From Microlunatus soli (lineage in GTDB: Bacteria > Actinomycetota > Actinomycetes > Propionibacteriales > Propionibacteriaceae): a stretch of 64,000 bases of DNA. The DNA lies in contig NZ_LT629772.1 of the NCBI RefSeq assembly GCF_900105385.1, positions 1,054,001 to 1,118,000 on the forward strand, given 5' to 3'. Positions 24,251-34,719 of this stretch are shown here, piece after piece. The first letter of the stretch is position 1. Every line of letters starts with the position of its first letter. Made by a program: the position numbers and the translations under genes. A model generated the notes under the pieces. It worked only from the letters and a program-made list of their open reading frames with translations, had not been told where the DNA came from and searched no databases.

Positions 24251-25567
24251 ATGGAAGCTGCACGCTCCGACAGCACCGTGGTGCTGCTCGGCACGATGGA
24301 CACCAAGGCGGCCGAGTACGGTTTCGTCCGGGACCGGCTGCGGTCCAACGGCTTGTCCACGGTCGTGATCGACACCGGTGTGCTGGGCGAGCCGGGCATC
24401 GAGGTCGACATCACCCGGGAGCAGGTCGCGATCGCGGCCGGTACGACACTGGCCGAGCTGGTCGCCGATCATGATCGCGGCCGGGCCGTTGCCCGGATGG
24501 CCGAGGGCGCAGCCGAGGTGATCATGGAGCTGCTGCGCGCGGGCCGGTTCGCCGGCGCTCTCGCGCTCGGTGGGACGGGCGGCACGTCGATCGCGGCCCG
24601 TGCCCTGCAGCCGATCCCGATCGGAGTGCCCAAGATCATCGTCAGCACGGTCGCCGTCGGCAACACCACACCGTACGTCGGCAACAGCGACCTGGTGCTG
24701 TTCCCCAGTGTGGTGGACATCGCCGGGTTGAACCGGGTGTCGTCGCTGATCCTGGCCAACGCCGCGGACGCCCTGACCGGAATGATGCAGGCCGCACCGG
24801 CAACCGGGACCGGCGCGCCGGGGAATGCTGGCAGCGGGAATGCTGGCACCGGCAACCGTCAGGCGATCGCGGCCAGCATGTTCGGTGTCACGACACCGTG
24901 CCTGGACCAGGCCCGCCGGCTGCTCGACGACGCCGGCTACGAGGTCCTGGTCTTCCACATGACCGGCATCGGCGGACGGACCATGGAACGGTTGATCGAC
25001 GAGGGCATGATCGGCGGTGTGCTGGACGCGACGACCACCGAGCTCGCCGACGAACTGGTCGGCGGGGTCTTCTCCGCGGGGCCGGAGCGGCTGACCGCGG
25101 CTGCCCGGGCGCGGATTCCGCAGGTGGTCTCGGTCGGCGCCCTGGACATGGTCAACTTCGGAGCAATGGACACCGTCCCGGCACAGTTCGCCGATCGCCG
25201 ACTGTTGGTGCACAACCCGACCGTCACACTGATGCGGACCACGCCCGAGGAGTGCGCTGAGTTGGGTCGCCGGCTGGCCGAACGGGTCTCGTCGACGTCC
25301 GCACCGGCCACCGTGGTGCTGCCGCTGCGCGGCATCTCCGCGGTCTCGGTCGAGGGCGGCCCGTTCCATGATCCCGAGGCCGACCGGGCGCTGTTCGACA
25401 GCATCCGAACCGGACTCGACCGTGACCGGGTCGACCTGGTCGAGGTCGACACCGACATCAACGACCCGACGGTCGCCCGACTGATGACCGACATCCTGTC
25501 CGGCTACCTGCCGCCTCAGCACCGGTCCACCACTGATCAGCAGACAACCATCCACTCAGAAAGGTAA
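24251..25567 (+). CDS. Tm-1-like (UPF0261) ATP-binding protein
   Basis: A 438-residue protein of the UPF0261/Tm-1-like family. It starts with [20 protein letters not shown] and contains the glycine-rich [15 protein letters not shown] and the second-domain segment [19 protein letters not shown]. The plant homologue Tm-1 binds a viral replicase; the bacterial members are enzymes or ligand-binding proteins of unknown reaction, usually beside the TIM-barrel partner encoded next here. A Gly/Asn/Ala-rich insertion at residues 180-200 is encoded by a small repeat (AATGCTGGC). It lies 6 bp after the cupin gene. Confidence 0.88.
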   Translation: MEAARSDSTVVLLGTMDTKAAEYGFVRDRLRSNGLSTVVIDTGVLGEPGIEVDITREQVAIAAGTTLAELVADHDRGRAVARMAEGAAEVIMELLRAGRFAGALALGGTGGTSIAARALQPIPIGVPKIIVSTVAVGNTTPYVGNSDLVLFPSVVDIAGLNRVSSLILANAADALTGMMQAAPATGTGAPGNAGSGNAGTGNRQAIAASMFGVTTPCLDQARRLLDDAGYEVLVFHMTGIGGRTMERLIDEGMIGGVLDATTTELADELVGGVFSAGPERLTAAARARIPQVVSVGALDMVNFGAMDTVPAQFADRRLLVHNPTVTLMRTTPEECAELGRRLAERVSSTSAPATVVLPLRGISAVSVEGGPFHDPEADRALFDSIRTGLDRDRVDLVEVDTDINDPTVARLMTDILSGYLPPQHRSTTDQQTTIHSER

Positions 25568-25569
25568 CC

Positions 25570-26415
25570 ATGGCACGCATTCCCCGCGCCGAGATCCTCG
25601 ATCGGCTCCGCAGCAAGCGCTCCCGCGGACTCCCGATCATCGGTGGCGGCGCCGGCACCGGCCTGTCGGCCAAATGTGAGGAGGCCGGCGGCATCGACCT
25701 GATCGTGATCTACAACTCCGGCCGCTACCGGATGGCCGGACGCGGCTCGTTGTCCGGCCTGCTCGCCTACGGCAACGCCAACGACGTCGTGGTCGAGATG
25801 AGCCGCGAGGTTCTCCCGGTCGTCACCGACACCCCGGTGCTGGCCGGGGTGAACGGCACCGACCCCTTCTACGATCCGCAGGTGCTGCTGCCGGAGCTGG
25901 CGCGGCTCGGCTTCTCCGGGGTGCAGAACTTCCCCACCGTGGGTCTGATCGACGGTGTTTTCCGGCAGAACCTGGAAGAGACCGGGATGGGCTTCGGTCA
26001 CGAGATCGAGATGATCAAGGTCGCTCATGATCAGGACCTGTTGACCACCCCGTACGTGTTCGATGCCGACCAAGCACGGGCGATGACCGAGGCCGGTGCC
26101 GACGTGATCGTCGCCCACCTCGGTCTGACGGTCGGCGGCAGCATCGGTGCCGACACCGCCCGGACCCTCGACCAGTGCGTGGAATTGATCAACGACTGGA
26201 CCGCCGCGGCCCGGTCGGTCCGCGACGACGTCCTGGTGCTCTGCCACGGCGGCCCGATCGCGACCCCGTCCGACGCCTCCTACGTGCTGGCCCGCACCGA
26301 GACCGACGGCTTCTACGGCGCGTCCTCGATGGAACGGTTGCCGACCGAGACGGCGATCACGTCCACGGTGCAGGAGTTCACCGGGCTGCGGGTGCAGCAG
26401 GAGACGACCGGCTGA
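25570..26415 (+). CDS. Phosphoenolpyruvate hydrolase-family TIM-barrel protein
   Basis: A 281-residue protein of the PEP-hydrolase-like TIM-barrel family, the usual partner of Tm-1-like proteins. Diagnostic segments are [67 protein letters not shown] and [14 protein letters not shown] lies just before the ATG, which is 2 bp past the upstream stop. It is the last gene of the seven-gene operon. The family name is an assignment by homology; the true reaction may be an aldol or retro-aldol cleavage on a sugar-acid intermediate. Confidence 0.88.
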   Translation: MARIPRAEILDRLRSKRSRGLPIIGGGAGTGLSAKCEEAGGIDLIVIYNSGRYRMAGRGSLSGLLAYGNANDVVVEMSREVLPVVTDTPVLAGVNGTDPFYDPQVLLPELARLGFSGVQNFPTVGLIDGVFRQNLEETGMGFGHEIEMIKVAHDQDLLTTPYVFDADQARAMTEAGADVIVAHLGLTVGGSIGADTARTLDQCVELINDWTAAARSVRDDVLVLCHGGPIATPSDASYVLARTETDGFYGASSMERLPTETAITSTVQEFTGLRVQQETTG

Positions 26416-26442
26416 CAACGATGCCTGGGTAGGCTCCCGGAC

Positions 26443-26925
26443 GTGCCGACACCGCAATTCATCCTCGACCTGCGCGAACAGGTCGGTCATGCACTGCTCT
26501 TCCTGAACGGCGTCACGGCGGTGGTCTTCGATCGCCGGGAGGACCCAGGCCGGGTGCTGCTCGGGCAGCGCGCCGACAACGGCCGGTGGCGACTGCTGGG
26601 CGGCATCCTGGAGCCCGGCGAGCAGCCGGCACCGGGGATGGCCCGGGAGGTCTTCGAGGAGACCGGGGTGACGGTCGAGATCGACCGCTTGGTCAGCGTG
26701 ATCACCCTGCCGCCGGCCGAATACCCCAACGGCGACAAGGTGCAGTTCCTGAGCTGCACCTTCCGGGCCCACTACGTGTCTGGCGACGCTCACGTCGCCG
26801 ACGACGAGTCGCTGGCCGTCGGCTGGTACGACCTTGATCAACTTCCCGAGGAGCTGCCGCAACGCGACCGGGACGTCATCAGCCAGGCTTTGCCGTTGGA
26901 GGGTGGCCCGGACTTCGTGCGCTGA
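26443..26925 (+). CDS. Nudix hydrolase
   Basis: A 160-residue Nudix enzyme that would hydrolyse a nucleoside diphosphate linked to another moiety. The Nudix box is complete: GGILEPG, then REVFEETGV with the metal-binding glutamates (about residues 57-79). The GTG start at 26443 lies 7 nt after TAGGCT (26430-26435) with no Shine-Dalgarno, so it is probably leaderless with its own promoter, 27 bp after the operon above. The next gene also has a near-start promoter, so they need not be co-transcribed. The substrate is unknown. Confidence 0.88.
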   Translation: MPTPQFILDLREQVGHALLFLNGVTAVVFDRREDPGRVLLGQRADNGRWRLLGGILEPGEQPAPGMAREVFEETGVTVEIDRLVSVITLPPAEYPNGDKVQFLSCTFRAHYVSGDAHVADDESLAVGWYDLDQLPEELPQRDRDVISQALPLEGGPDFVR

Positions 26926-26949
26926 CCCGGCGGCGCGCAGACTGGTCGG

Positions 26950-28077
26950 GTGCGCACAGTCCTGATCTCGGGTGCCGGTGTCGCTGGCGCGACACTGGCC
27001 TACTGGCTCGACCGACGTGGCCTTCAGCCCACCGTCGTCGAGCAGGACCAGGCGGTCAGATCGAGTGGCAACCCGGTGGATGTCCGCGTTGCGGTGCTGC
27101 CGATCGCGCGGGAGATGGGCATCCTGCCCGCGCTCCGAGACCGAGCGACGGTAGCGACCAAGCTGGTCATCATCGGCCGCGAAGGGCGGCCGATTGCCCG
27201 ACTGCGTGGGCCGAACAGCGGTGGGCAGAAGAAGGGCGACCGGTCGGAGGTCGAGATCGCCCGCGCCGACCTCGCCGCGGTTCTGCTCGAAGCCTGTCGT
27301 GACCTGGACATCCGGTTCGACGACTCCATCGCCGAACTGACGCAGGACCCCGATGGTGTCGACGTGCGGTTCCGGTCGGGACGTGAGCAGCGGTTCGACC
27401 TGGTGATCGGCGCCGACGGGGTGCACTCGGCCACCCGGCGGATGATCTTCGGCAGCGAAGATCAGTTCGTCCGTCGGCTGGGCATGTTCGTCGGCACCAC
27501 GACGGTCGGCGTCGACACCGATCCTGTGGACAACACGGCCGTCCAGCTCTACAACGCGCCGGGCCGACTGACCGCCATCCATCCGGGCCGCGGGGTGCAG
27601 CGGGTGGCGTTCATCTTCCGTCGCTCCCCCGATCTGCCCTTCGATCATCGGGATGCCGCTCAGCACCGGCAGATCATCTGCGATCACTACGCCACCGACG
27701 GCTGGTTGGTACCGGACCTGTTGGAGCTGGTCCGCGAGACCGACGACCTGTACTTCGATGCCGTCAGCCGGATCGACCTGCCGCGCTGGTCGGAGGGCAG
27801 GGTCGCGCTGGTCGGCGACGCGGCGTCCAGCATCTCCCTGCTCGGCGACGGGTCGGCCAAGGCGATCCTCGGAGCCCACACCCTGGCCGAAGAGCTGGCC
27901 GACAGCAATGATCACCGGGCGGCCTTCCGGCGCTACCAGTCACGGCACGCCCCGTTGATCAGTTCAGCACGGCAGGTACGGATCGGCGCATCGATGCTGG
28001 TGCCGGCCACCGGTCCCGGGCTCGCCGTCCGGAATCAGCTGGCCCGAATGGCCGGGATGTTCGTCAGCTCTCCTTGA
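26950..28077 (+). CDS. FAD-dependent monooxygenase (PHBH/UbiH fold)
   Basis: A 375-residue class A flavoprotein monooxygenase. The FAD-binding motif is [21 protein letters not shown], the second motif [15 protein letters not shown] and the third [18 protein letters not shown]. These proteins hydroxylate aromatics or inactivate antibiotics (TetX/rifampicin monooxygenase relatives), but the substrate cannot be inferred. The GTG start follows a CAGACT -10-like hexamer by 6 nt, so the mRNA may be leaderless. Its 3' end overlaps the convergent gcvT gene by 14 bp, leaving no room for an intergenic terminator. Confidence 0.88.
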   Translation: MRTVLISGAGVAGATLAYWLDRRGLQPTVVEQDQAVRSSGNPVDVRVAVLPIAREMGILPALRDRATVATKLVIIGREGRPIARLRGPNSGGQKKGDRSEVEIARADLAAVLLEACRDLDIRFDDSIAELTQDPDGVDVRFRSGREQRFDLVIGADGVHSATRRMIFGSEDQFVRRLGMFVGTTTVGVDTDPVDNTAVQLYNAPGRLTAIHPGRGVQRVAFIFRRSPDLPFDHRDAAQHRQIICDHYATDGWLVPDLLELVRETDDLYFDAVSRIDLPRWSEGRVALVGDAASSISLLGDGSAKAILGAHTLAEELADSNDHRAAFRRYQSRHAPLISSARQVRIGASMLVPATGPGLAVRNQLARMAGMFVSSP

Positions 28078-29170
28078 CGCCCGGCTGCACGAACGGCGGC
28101 TTGGTGATCACGAATTCCGACGCTCGGCCGCGGACGTCGATCTGCACCACATCGTCGATCTTGAGCTTGGGGTCGACCAAGGCCAGTGCGATACCCGTCT
28201 TCAGGGTCGGAGAGAACGTACCGGAGGTGACCTCACCGATCGGTGTGCCGTCGGAGTCCTGAACCGTCATGTGCGCCCGTGGGATACCGCGTCCGGCCGC
28301 CTTCAGACCGCGCAGCGTGCGGGCCGGTCCGGCAGCCTTCTCCGCGCGCAACGCATCGGCACCGAAGAAGGTCTCCTTCTTCCAGCCGACCGCCCAGCCG
28401 AGTCGGGCCTGCACCGGCGTGATCTCCGGGCTGATGTCCTGCCCGTGCAGCGGGTAGCCCATCTCGGTACGCAGGGTGTCCCGCGCGCCGAGCCCGGCCG
28501 GCTGGATCCCGTACAGCTCGCCGGCGGTCATGATCTTGTCCCAGACCGCGCCGGCGACCTCGCTCGGGCAGACCAGCTCATAGCCCCGTTCGCCGGTGTA
28601 GCCGGTCCGGCAGACCGTGATCGGTGTCCCGTCGGCGTCGGCGATCTCGAACGACATGTACTCGTGACCGACCGGGAGACCGGCGGACTGCAACGTCTCG
28701 TCGGAGTGCGGTCCCTGGACGGCCAGCACGGCAAAATCCCTGTGCTGGTTGGTGATCTCGATGCCGTCCGGCGCCGCGCCCTGCAACCGGTCGACGACCG
28801 CGGCGGTGTTGGCGGCGTTCGGGATCAGGAAGACCTCGTCGTCACTCTTCAGGTAGGCGATCAGATCGTCGATCGCCCCACCGTCGTCGTTGCAGATCAG
28901 GGTGTACTGCGCCTTGCCGTTGGTGATCTTGGTCAGGTCGTTGGTCAGACAGCGATTGACGAACGCGGCCGCGCCCGGACCGCTGACCGTCGCCTTGCCC
29001 AGGTGACTGACATCGAAGATGCCGACCCCGGACCGGACCGCGGCATGCTCGGCGAGCACACCGCCGCCGGCGTATTCCAACGGCATCGACCAGCCACCGA
29101 ACTCGGCGAATTTCGCGCCCAGGTCGACGTGACGATCATTCAGCGGGGACTTCAACAGCTCGGCACTCAT
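28064..29170 (-). CDS. gcvT: Aminomethyltransferase, glycine cleavage T protein
   Basis: A 368-residue T protein that transfers the methylene group from lipoyl-bound aminomethyl on H protein to tetrahydrofolate. Typical segments are [29 protein letters not shown]-like [26 protein letters not shown] and [15 protein letters not shown] 29170 starts at the family N-terminus. TAGCTT (29182-29177) lies 6 nt before the ATG, so the mRNA is probably leaderless, and I see no glycine riboswitch. The other gcv genes are not in the window. It belongs to the lipoate-linked backbone with pepA, lpdA, sucB, lipB and lipA. Confidence 0.95.
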   Translation of the reverse strand: MSAELLKSPLNDRHVDLGAKFAEFGGWSMPLEYAGGGVLAEHAAVRSGVGIFDVSHLGKATVSGPGAAAFVNRCLTNDLTKITNGKAQYTLICNDDGGAIDDLIAYLKSDDEVFLIPNAANTAAVVDRLQGAAPDGIEITNQHRDFAVLAVQGPHSDETLQSAGLPVGHEYMSFEIADADGTPITVCRTGYTGERGYELVCPSEVAGAVWDKIMTAGELYGIQPAGLGARDTLRTEMGYPLHGQDISPEITPVQARLGWAVGWKKETFFGADALRAEKAAGPARTLRGLKAAGRGIPRAHMTVQDSDGTPIGEVTSGTFSPTLKTGIALALVDPKLKIDDVVQIDVRGRASEFVITKPPFVQPGVKES

Positions 29171-29229
29171 GGTCGAAAGCTATCGCACCGTTCCAGCGGT
29201 CGCAGACACCTCATATAGCCTTGACCACC

Positions 29230-30741
29230 GTGCCAGTATCTCCGCTCCCGCAGATCAGCCTGTCCCGTTCTCTTCCGCGCGCCACCGACGTGCTGATCGC
29301 CGGTTTCGCCGCCGGCGACGTCATCGGTCTGCCCGACCCGGTACGCACTGCCGTGAAGAAGAAGTACGGATCGGGGCCGTCGGAGCTGGCGACCTCCTTC
29401 GGCGCGACCGGCAAGGCACTGTCCAGCACCGTGCTGCCGGCGGCGGGCCGGACCACCGTCGTGTTGGTCGGGTTGGGCGACAAGCCGGTTGCAGAAATCA
29501 CCGACGAGGAACTCCGGGCGGCCGCCGGTGTCGGCGTACGCACCGCCACCGGGTTGTCGGCGCTGAAGAATTCCACCGGCGGCTCGGTGGCCGTCTCCTT
29601 CGACCGGACCGAGCCCACCGCGGTCCGGGCGATCGCCGAGGGCGCCCTGCTGGGCAGCTACACGTTCCGGCCGATCAGCACCGGTGATGCTGCCGAGCAG
29701 AAGATCGCCGGGATCGCCGTCCTGTCCAAGTCCAGCGGCAAGGCCCAGCTGGCCGCCGTCGACACCGCAGCGATCGTCGCCCAGGCCGTCGTCGCCAACC
29801 GGGACTGGGTCAATCAGCCGGCCAATCTGCTCTACCCGGAATCCTTCGCCGACGAGGCCAAGGCCCATCTCGGCCGGAGCAAGGTGACCGTCGAGGTGCT
29901 GGACGACAAGGCGCTGGCTCGGGGCGGCTACGGCGGCCTGCTCGCCGTCGGCGGCGGGTCGGAACGTCCGCCGCGGCTGGTCCGGTTGAGCTACGCACCG
30001 CGTGGTGCGAAGTTCCATCTCGGCCTGGTCGGCAAGGGCATCACCTTCGACTCCGGCGGTCTGGACATCAAGACCCAGGCCGGGATGTACACCATGAAGT
30101 CCGACATGTCCGGCGCCGGCGCGGTGTTCGCCGCGGTCAAGGCGATCGCCGACCTCGGGCTCAAGATCAAGATCACCGCGTACGGCGCCCTCGCCGAGAA
30201 CATGCCGTCCGGTTCGGCCTACCGGCCGTCCGACGTCCTGACGATGTACGGCGGCACGACGGTGGAGAATGTGAACACCGACGCCGAGGGCCGGCTGGTG
30301 ATGGCCGACGCGTTGGCCCGGCTCAGCTCCGAGGACAACCCGGATCTGATCATCGACGTCGCCACCCTGACCGGCGCCTGCGTGGTCGCACTCGGCGAGC
30401 ACACCGGCGGCGTCCTCAGCAACGACGACGAGACCGCGACCGAGGTCCTCGCCGCGGCGTCCGACGCCGGTGAACGGTTCTGGCAGTTGCCGATCGTCGA
30501 GGAATCCCGGGGGTATCTCGACTCCGAGGTGGCCGATCTCAAGTCGGGTCGGACCGGCTCCGGCGGCGCGCTGACCGCCGCCGCGTTCCTCCGCGAATTC
30601 GTCGCCGACATCCCGTGGGCACACCTGGACATCGCCGGCCCCTCGTTCAACAGCGGCAGCGCCACGGGCTACATCGCGCCCGGCGGCACCGGCATCGGGG
30701 TCCGTACCCTGATCGAGGTCGCCCGCCGGCACGCGAGCTGA
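29230..30741 (+). CDS. pepA: Leucyl aminopeptidase, M17 family
   Basis: A 503-residue cytosolic metallo-aminopeptidase. The two-metal centre is visible: VGKGITFDSGGLDIK (Lys and Asp), MKSDMSGAGAV (Asp) and NTDAEGRLVMADAL (Asp, Glu, catalytic Arg). The N-terminal regulatory domain covers about residues 1-170. A TTG at 29221 is in frame, but TAGCCT (29216-29221) overlaps it and lies 8 nt before GTG 29230, which suits a leaderless GTG start; no Shine-Dalgarno is visible. The gene is divergent from gcvT, whose mRNA also appears leaderless, giving back-to-back promoters in 59 bp. Confidence 0.93.
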   Translation: MPVSPLPQISLSRSLPRATDVLIAGFAAGDVIGLPDPVRTAVKKKYGSGPSELATSFGATGKALSSTVLPAAGRTTVVLVGLGDKPVAEITDEELRAAAGVGVRTATGLSALKNSTGGSVAVSFDRTEPTAVRAIAEGALLGSYTFRPISTGDAAEQKIAGIAVLSKSSGKAQLAAVDTAAIVAQAVVANRDWVNQPANLLYPESFADEAKAHLGRSKVTVEVLDDKALARGGYGGLLAVGGGSERPPRLVRLSYAPRGAKFHLGLVGKGITFDSGGLDIKTQAGMYTMKSDMSGAGAVFAAVKAIADLGLKIKITAYGALAENMPSGSAYRPSDVLTMYGGTTVENVNTDAEGRLVMADALARLSSEDNPDLIIDVATLTGACVVALGEHTGGVLSNDDETATEVLAAASDAGERFWQLPIVEESRGYLDSEVADLKSGRTGSGGALTAAAFLREFVADIPWAHLDIAGPSFNSGSATGYIAPGGTGIGVRTLIEVARRHAS

Positions 30742-30761
30742 CCGCCGGCCGGCCGAAGGAT

Positions 30762-30780
30762 CCCTGAGTTTGTCGAAGGG
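30762..30780. repeat. Dispersed TTCGACARGCTCA-type repeat, intergenic copy
   Basis: CCCTGAGTTTGTCGAAGGG is a near-palindromic element. The same core, in either orientation, occurs at 48302-48318 and twice at 53713-53755. This copy lies between the pepA stop and the end of the convergent small gene. Confidence 0.7.
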
Positions 30781-30801
30781 CGTGCTCTTGCTCGCCCCGC
30801 G

Positions 30802-31146
30802 TCACCGACGGTCGGTCTGTTGGCGCAACTTCTGCCGGTGGTTGTAGTCCCGCATCCGTTGTGGGTAGCCCACGACGGCCGCGTCGTAGGCGGGGATCTG
30901 CAGGTGCTCGGCGAAGGCGTGCGCCCAGCGCGCCGACGGCACCCGCCGGCGGGTCCATTCGCCGTCGTAGGCGATCAGCAGCATCGTGGTCTGGGTGACC
31001 GCGGTCGGTGGCTCGACCAGCGCCTCCACCCCACGCCGGGTCCGGACGAATTCGGTCAGATGGGCCACGATCGCGTCATCGACCGTGGCGCCTCGCCCGG
31101 TCGGGGTCCGACGCAGCCGTCGGGCACGCTCGCGTAGCCATCCCAT
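30802..31146 (-). CDS. Conserved hypothetical actinobacterial protein, 114 aa
   Basis: A basic 114-residue protein starting MGWLRERARRLRRTPTGRG. It has a central ALVEPPTAVTQTTMLLIAYDGEWTRR segment (partly quoted) and ends with YPQRMRDYNHRQKLRQQ. I recognise the WLRERARR start and the IPAYDAAVVGYPQRM region as a recurring small actinobacterial protein near pepA/lpdA, often loosely labelled oxidoreductase; I do not support that label. The minus-strand frame is open far beyond the ATG, opposite lpdA, but the upstream part has no protein-like character. A CATACT hexamer 6 nt before ATG 31146 suggests a leaderless start. Confidence 0.78.
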   Translation of the reverse strand: MGWLRERARRLRRTPTGRGATVDDAIVAHLTEFVRTRRGVEALVEPPTAVTQTTMLLIAYDGEWTRRRVPSARWAHAFAEHLQIPAYDAAVVGYPQRMRDYNHRQKLRQQTDRR

Positions 31147-31203
31147 GCACCAAGTATGACGACACACCGGAACGTGTGCTGCCGCAGATGATTTGATGGC
31201 GCC

Positions 31204-32634
31204 ATGAGTTACGACCTGGTGATCATCGGCGCCGGTAGCGGCGGATACGCCTGCGCGCTGCGCGCGGCCGAGCTCGGCCTGCGCGTGGCGTTGGTCGAGG
31301 AGGGCTCGGTCGGTGGCACCTGCCTGCATCGCGGCTGCATCCCGACCAAAGCCGTGCTGCATGCCGCCGAGGTGGCCGACGCGGCCCGGGACGGCGCCCG
31401 CTTCGGTGTGCACAGCACCCTGCAGCGGGTGGATCTGCAGCAGGTCCGCAGCTACGCAGAATCGGTCGTCTCCCGGCTGCACAAGGGGCTGACCGGGCTG
31501 ATCGCATCTCGCACGATCGACGTCATCGCCGGTCGCGGCACCCTGATCCCGCGCCCGGACGGACAGACCGGGCAGTCGGACGAGGGCGACGGCGCCCCGT
31601 ACGCGGTGCAGGTCGGTGACCGGGTGCTGACCGCGACCGACATCGTGCTGGCCACCGGTTCGGTGTCGAAGTCGCTGCCTGGTGTCGAGATCGACGGCAG
31701 CCGGGTGCTGACCAGTGAGCACGCCCTCGAGCTGACTGAGCTGCCGTCCTCGGCGATCGTGCTCGGCGGCGGCGTGATCGGCGTCGAGTTCGCGTCGGCC
31801 TGGCGTTCCTTCGGGGTCGAGGTGACCGTGGTCGAGGCGCTCCCCCGCCTGGTACCGGGCGAGGATCCGGACATCTCCAAGGCCCTGGAACGGGCGTTCG
31901 GCAAACGCGGCATCAAGCTCCTCACCGGTGCCCCGATGCGGTCGCTCGAGGTCGGCTCGGACGCGGTGACGCTGACCGTCGAGGACGGCCGGACCGTCAC
32001 CGCCGAGGTGGCTCTGGTCGCCGTCGGCCGCGGACCCAACTCGGCCGGGATCGGGCTGGAGCAGACCGAGGTCGACAGCGACCGCGGCTGGGTGACCACC
32101 GACGACCGACTGGCCACCGCCGTCGATCACGTGTACGCCGTCGGCGATCTGGTGGCCGGGCTGCAGCTGGCCCATCGCGGCTTTGCGCACGGCATCTTCG
32201 TCGCCGAGGAGATCGCCGCCCGGCGGGATGCGACCGCCCTGCGGGCGCCCGTCGCGGTGCTCGACGAGCAGATCCCGCGGATCACCTACAGCGATCCGGA
32301 GATCGCGTCGGTCGGGCTGAGCGAGGAGGCTGCCCGGCAGCGGTACGGCGAGATCGAGACCCAGCGCTACGACCTGGCCGGCAACGGGCGCTCCCAGATC
32401 CTGAAGACCCAGGGCTTCGTCAAGGTGGTCCGGGCGGCGGACGGTCCGGTGGTCGGCGTGACGATGATCGGCGCCCGGGTCGGCGAACTGATCGGCGAGG
32501 CGCAGCTGATCACCAACTGGGAGGCCCATCCCGGCGAGGTGGCCCAGCTGATCCACGCCCACCCGACCCAGGGCGAAGCGCTCGGGGAGGCGCACCTGGC
32601 GCTGGCCGGCAAGCCGCTGCACCTGCACGGTTGA
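31204..32634 (+). CDS. lpdA: Dihydrolipoyl dehydrogenase (E3)
   Basis: A 476-residue flavoprotein that reoxidises dihydrolipoamide in 2-oxoacid dehydrogenase and glycine cleavage complexes. It has the FAD motif VIIGAGSGGYACALRAAELG, the redox disulfide Cys40/Cys45 in GGTCLHRGCIPTK, the NAD motif LGGGVIGVEFASAW and the dimer-interface His-Glu in HAHPTQGEALGEAH. It lies directly upstream of the E2 gene sucB in the same orientation, with 161 bp between them and a possible internal promoter (TAGGCT at 32711). Its role with SucB is well supported by this context. Confidence 0.96.
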   Translation: MSYDLVIIGAGSGGYACALRAAELGLRVALVEEGSVGGTCLHRGCIPTKAVLHAAEVADAARDGARFGVHSTLQRVDLQQVRSYAESVVSRLHKGLTGLIASRTIDVIAGRGTLIPRPDGQTGQSDEGDGAPYAVQVGDRVLTATDIVLATGSVSKSLPGVEIDGSRVLTSEHALELTELPSSAIVLGGGVIGVEFASAWRSFGVEVTVVEALPRLVPGEDPDISKALERAFGKRGIKLLTGAPMRSLEVGSDAVTLTVEDGRTVTAEVALVAVGRGPNSAGIGLEQTEVDSDRGWVTTDDRLATAVDHVYAVGDLVAGLQLAHRGFAHGIFVAEEIAARRDATALRAPVAVLDEQIPRITYSDPEIASVGLSEEAARQRYGEIETQRYDLAGNGRSQILKTQGFVKVVRAADGPVVGVTMIGARVGELIGEAQLITNWEAHPGEVAQLIHAHPTQGEALGEAHLALAGKPLHLHG

Positions 32635-32795
32635 GCGGGCCGCCGATCCACCCCGGAGCACTGCCGCGGGCGTCGACCGAGCCCGGGCGACACCGGGCAC
32701 CGACGGCGGATAGGCTGGCCGCGGACTTTGCTGTGCGTGCGTGACACAGCATCGTTGACCTGAGCAACGCATCATCGAGGAGTCGAAGCCGAATC

Positions 32796-34715
32796 ATGTC
32801 CACCGAGGTCACACTTCCTGAATTGGGCGAGAGCGTCACCGAAGGCACCGTCAGCCGCTGGCTCAAGCAGGTCGGCGACACGGTCAGCACCGACGAGCCG
32901 CTACTGGAGATCTCCACCGACAAGGTGGACACCGAGATCCCGTCGCCTGCCTCGGGCACCCTGCTGGAGATCCGTGCCAGCGAGGACGACACCGTCGAGG
33001 TCGGCGCGATCCTGGCGGTGATCGGTGAGGCCAGCGAGGGCGGCGACGAGGCAGAGCCCGCGGCACCGGCTCCCGAGCAGGAGCAGGCCGCACCGGAGCA
33101 GCCGGCACCGGAGCAGGCAGCGCAGGCCGAGGCCGAGCAGCCCGCCGAGCCGCAGCCGGCCGAGGACTCCGCACCCCAACAGCAGGAAGCACCGGCCGAG
33201 CAACCGGCGCAGCAGCCGGCCGCCGAGCAGCCAGCAGGCTCCGCCGAGGGCACTGAGGTCACCCTCCCGGAGTTGGGTGAGAGCGTCACCGAGGGCACCG
33301 TCAGCCGCTGGCTCAAGCAGGTCGGCGACACGGTCGCCTCCGACGAGCCGCTGCTGGAGATCTCCACCGACAAGGTGGATACCGAGATCCCGTCGCCGGC
33401 GGCCGGCACCCTGTTGGAGATCCGCGCCGGCGAGGACGAGACCGTCGAGGTCGGCGCCGTGCTGGCCGTGATCGGCGATGCCGCGGCCGCCGCACCCGCG
33501 CAGGACTCGGCGCCCGCCGCCCCGGCCGAAGAAGCAGCCCCGGCCCAGGAAGCAGCCCCGGCCCAGGAAGCAGCCCCGACCCAGGAGTCAGCGCCGGCCC
33601 AGGAATCGGCGCCGGCCCAGCAGAGCACGCCAGCTGCTCCCGAACCCGAGGCACCGGCACCGGCCGCACCGACTCCGGCGGCACCCGCACCGGCCGCGCC
33701 CGCCCCCGCTCCGGCGGCTCCGGCACCGGCAGCTCCGGCACCAGCGGCATCGACGGCCGCATCGACCGATGGCGACGGCCCGAATTACGTCACCCCGCTG
33801 GTCCGCAAGCTGGCAGCCGAGCACGACGTCGACCTGGCCAGCCTGAAGGGCACCGGCGTCGGCGGTCGGATCCGCAAGCAGGACGTGCTGGCAGCAGCCG
33901 AAGCCGCCAAGGCCGCGGCAGCGGCCCCGGCAGCCGAGACCGCTCCGGCGGCGCCGGCCGCAACCGCGACCGAGTCGGTGCAACCGAGCTCGCTGCGTGG
34001 CACCACCGAGAAGATGACCCGGTTGCGCAAGATCATCGCCACCCGGATGGTGGAGTCGCTGCAGACCTCGGCCCAGCTGACCACCGTGGTCGAGGTCGAC
34101 CTGACCGTCATCTCCCGGCTGCGGGCCAAGGTGAAGGACGACTTCCTGCGCCGCGAGGGCGTCAAGCTGTCCTACCTGCCGTTCCTGATCAAGGCCGCGG
34201 TGGACGGGCTGAAGGTGCACCCGAAGCTGAACGCGACCATCGACTCCGAGGCCGAGGAGATCCACTACCCGGCAACGGAGAACGTGTCGATCGCGGTCGA
34301 CACCGAGAAGGGCCTGATGGTCCCGGTGATCAAGGGCGCCGGCGATCTGAGCATCGCCGGGCTGGCCAAGAAGATCGCCGATCTCGCCGACCGGACCCGT
34401 ACCAACAAGCTGACCCCGGACGACATGAGCGGCGGCACCTTCACCGTCACCAACACCGGCAGCCGCGGAGCCCTGATCGACACCCCGATCGTGAACCAGC
34501 CCCAGGTCGCCATCCTCGGCACCGGCACCTTGGTGAAGCGGCCGGTGGTGATCACCGACAAGGTGCTCGGCGAGACGATCGCGATCCGGGACATGATGTA
34601 CCTGTCACTGTCCTACGACCACCGGTTGGTCGACGGCGCCGATGCGGCCCGCTACCTCGGCACGCTGAAGGAACGCCTCGAGGAGGGCGACTTCGGCTCG
34701 GAGTTCGGGCTCTGA
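32796..34715 (+). CDS. sucB: Dihydrolipoamide succinyl/acyltransferase (E2)
   Basis: A 639-residue E2 core enzyme. It contains two lipoyl domains (about residues 1-78 and 151-228) with lipoylation lysines Lys43 and Lys193 in TDKVD, long Ala/Pro/Glu/Gln-rich flexible linkers, a peripheral-subunit-binding domain (about 327-370, [15 protein letters not shown]) and a C-terminal acyltransferase with the catalytic YDHRLVDG (His609). This matches the shared dlaT/sucB-type E2 of actinomycetes used by pyruvate and 2-oxoglutarate dehydrogenases. Lipoylation would need LipB and LipA, both encoded in the window. The linker DNA is repetitive. GAGGAG lies about 10 nt upstream of the ATG. Confidence 0.96.
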   Translation: MSTEVTLPELGESVTEGTVSRWLKQVGDTVSTDEPLLEISTDKVDTEIPSPASGTLLEIRASEDDTVEVGAILAVIGEASEGGDEAEPAAPAPEQEQAAPEQPAPEQAAQAEAEQPAEPQPAEDSAPQQQEAPAEQPAQQPAAEQPAGSAEGTEVTLPELGESVTEGTVSRWLKQVGDTVASDEPLLEISTDKVDTEIPSPAAGTLLEIRAGEDETVEVGAVLAVIGDAAAAAPAQDSAPAAPAEEAAPAQEAAPAQEAAPTQESAPAQESAPAQQSTPAAPEPEAPAPAAPTPAAPAPAAPAPAPAAPAPAAPAPAASTAASTDGDGPNYVTPLVRKLAAEHDVDLASLKGTGVGGRIRKQDVLAAAEAAKAAAAAPAAETAPAAPAATATESVQPSSLRGTTEKMTRLRKIIATRMVESLQTSAQLTTVVEVDLTVISRLRAKVKDDFLRREGVKLSYLPFLIKAAVDGLKVHPKLNATIDSEAEEIHYPATENVSIAVDTEKGLMVPVIKGAGDLSIAGLAKKIADLADRTRTNKLTPDDMSGGTFTVTNTGSRGALIDTPIVNQPQVAILGTGTLVKRPVVITDKVLGETIAIRDMMYLSLSYDHRLVDGADAARYLGTLKERLEEGDFGSEFGL

Positions 34716-34719
34716 TCCG

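Noticed and set aside
19630-26415. A hidden ABC ATPase gene in the sugar operon
   Set aside because: No Walker A/LSGGQ pair occurs on either strand in this interval; a shared ATPase elsewhere is the better explanation.
25537-27915. 792-codon minus-strand open frame opposite the TIM-barrel, Nudix and monooxygenase genes
   Set aside because: It crosses three genes with clear motifs on the other strand and has no recognisable domain or start signal.
29171-29229. Glycine riboswitch upstream of gcvT
   Set aside because: Only 59 bp separate gcvT from pepA and both mRNAs look leaderless, so there is no room for an aptamer.
31147-32775. Minus-strand frame continuous with the 114-residue gene, opposite lpdA
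   Set aside because: Only the last 114 codons have conserved-protein character; lpdA motifs occupy the other strand.
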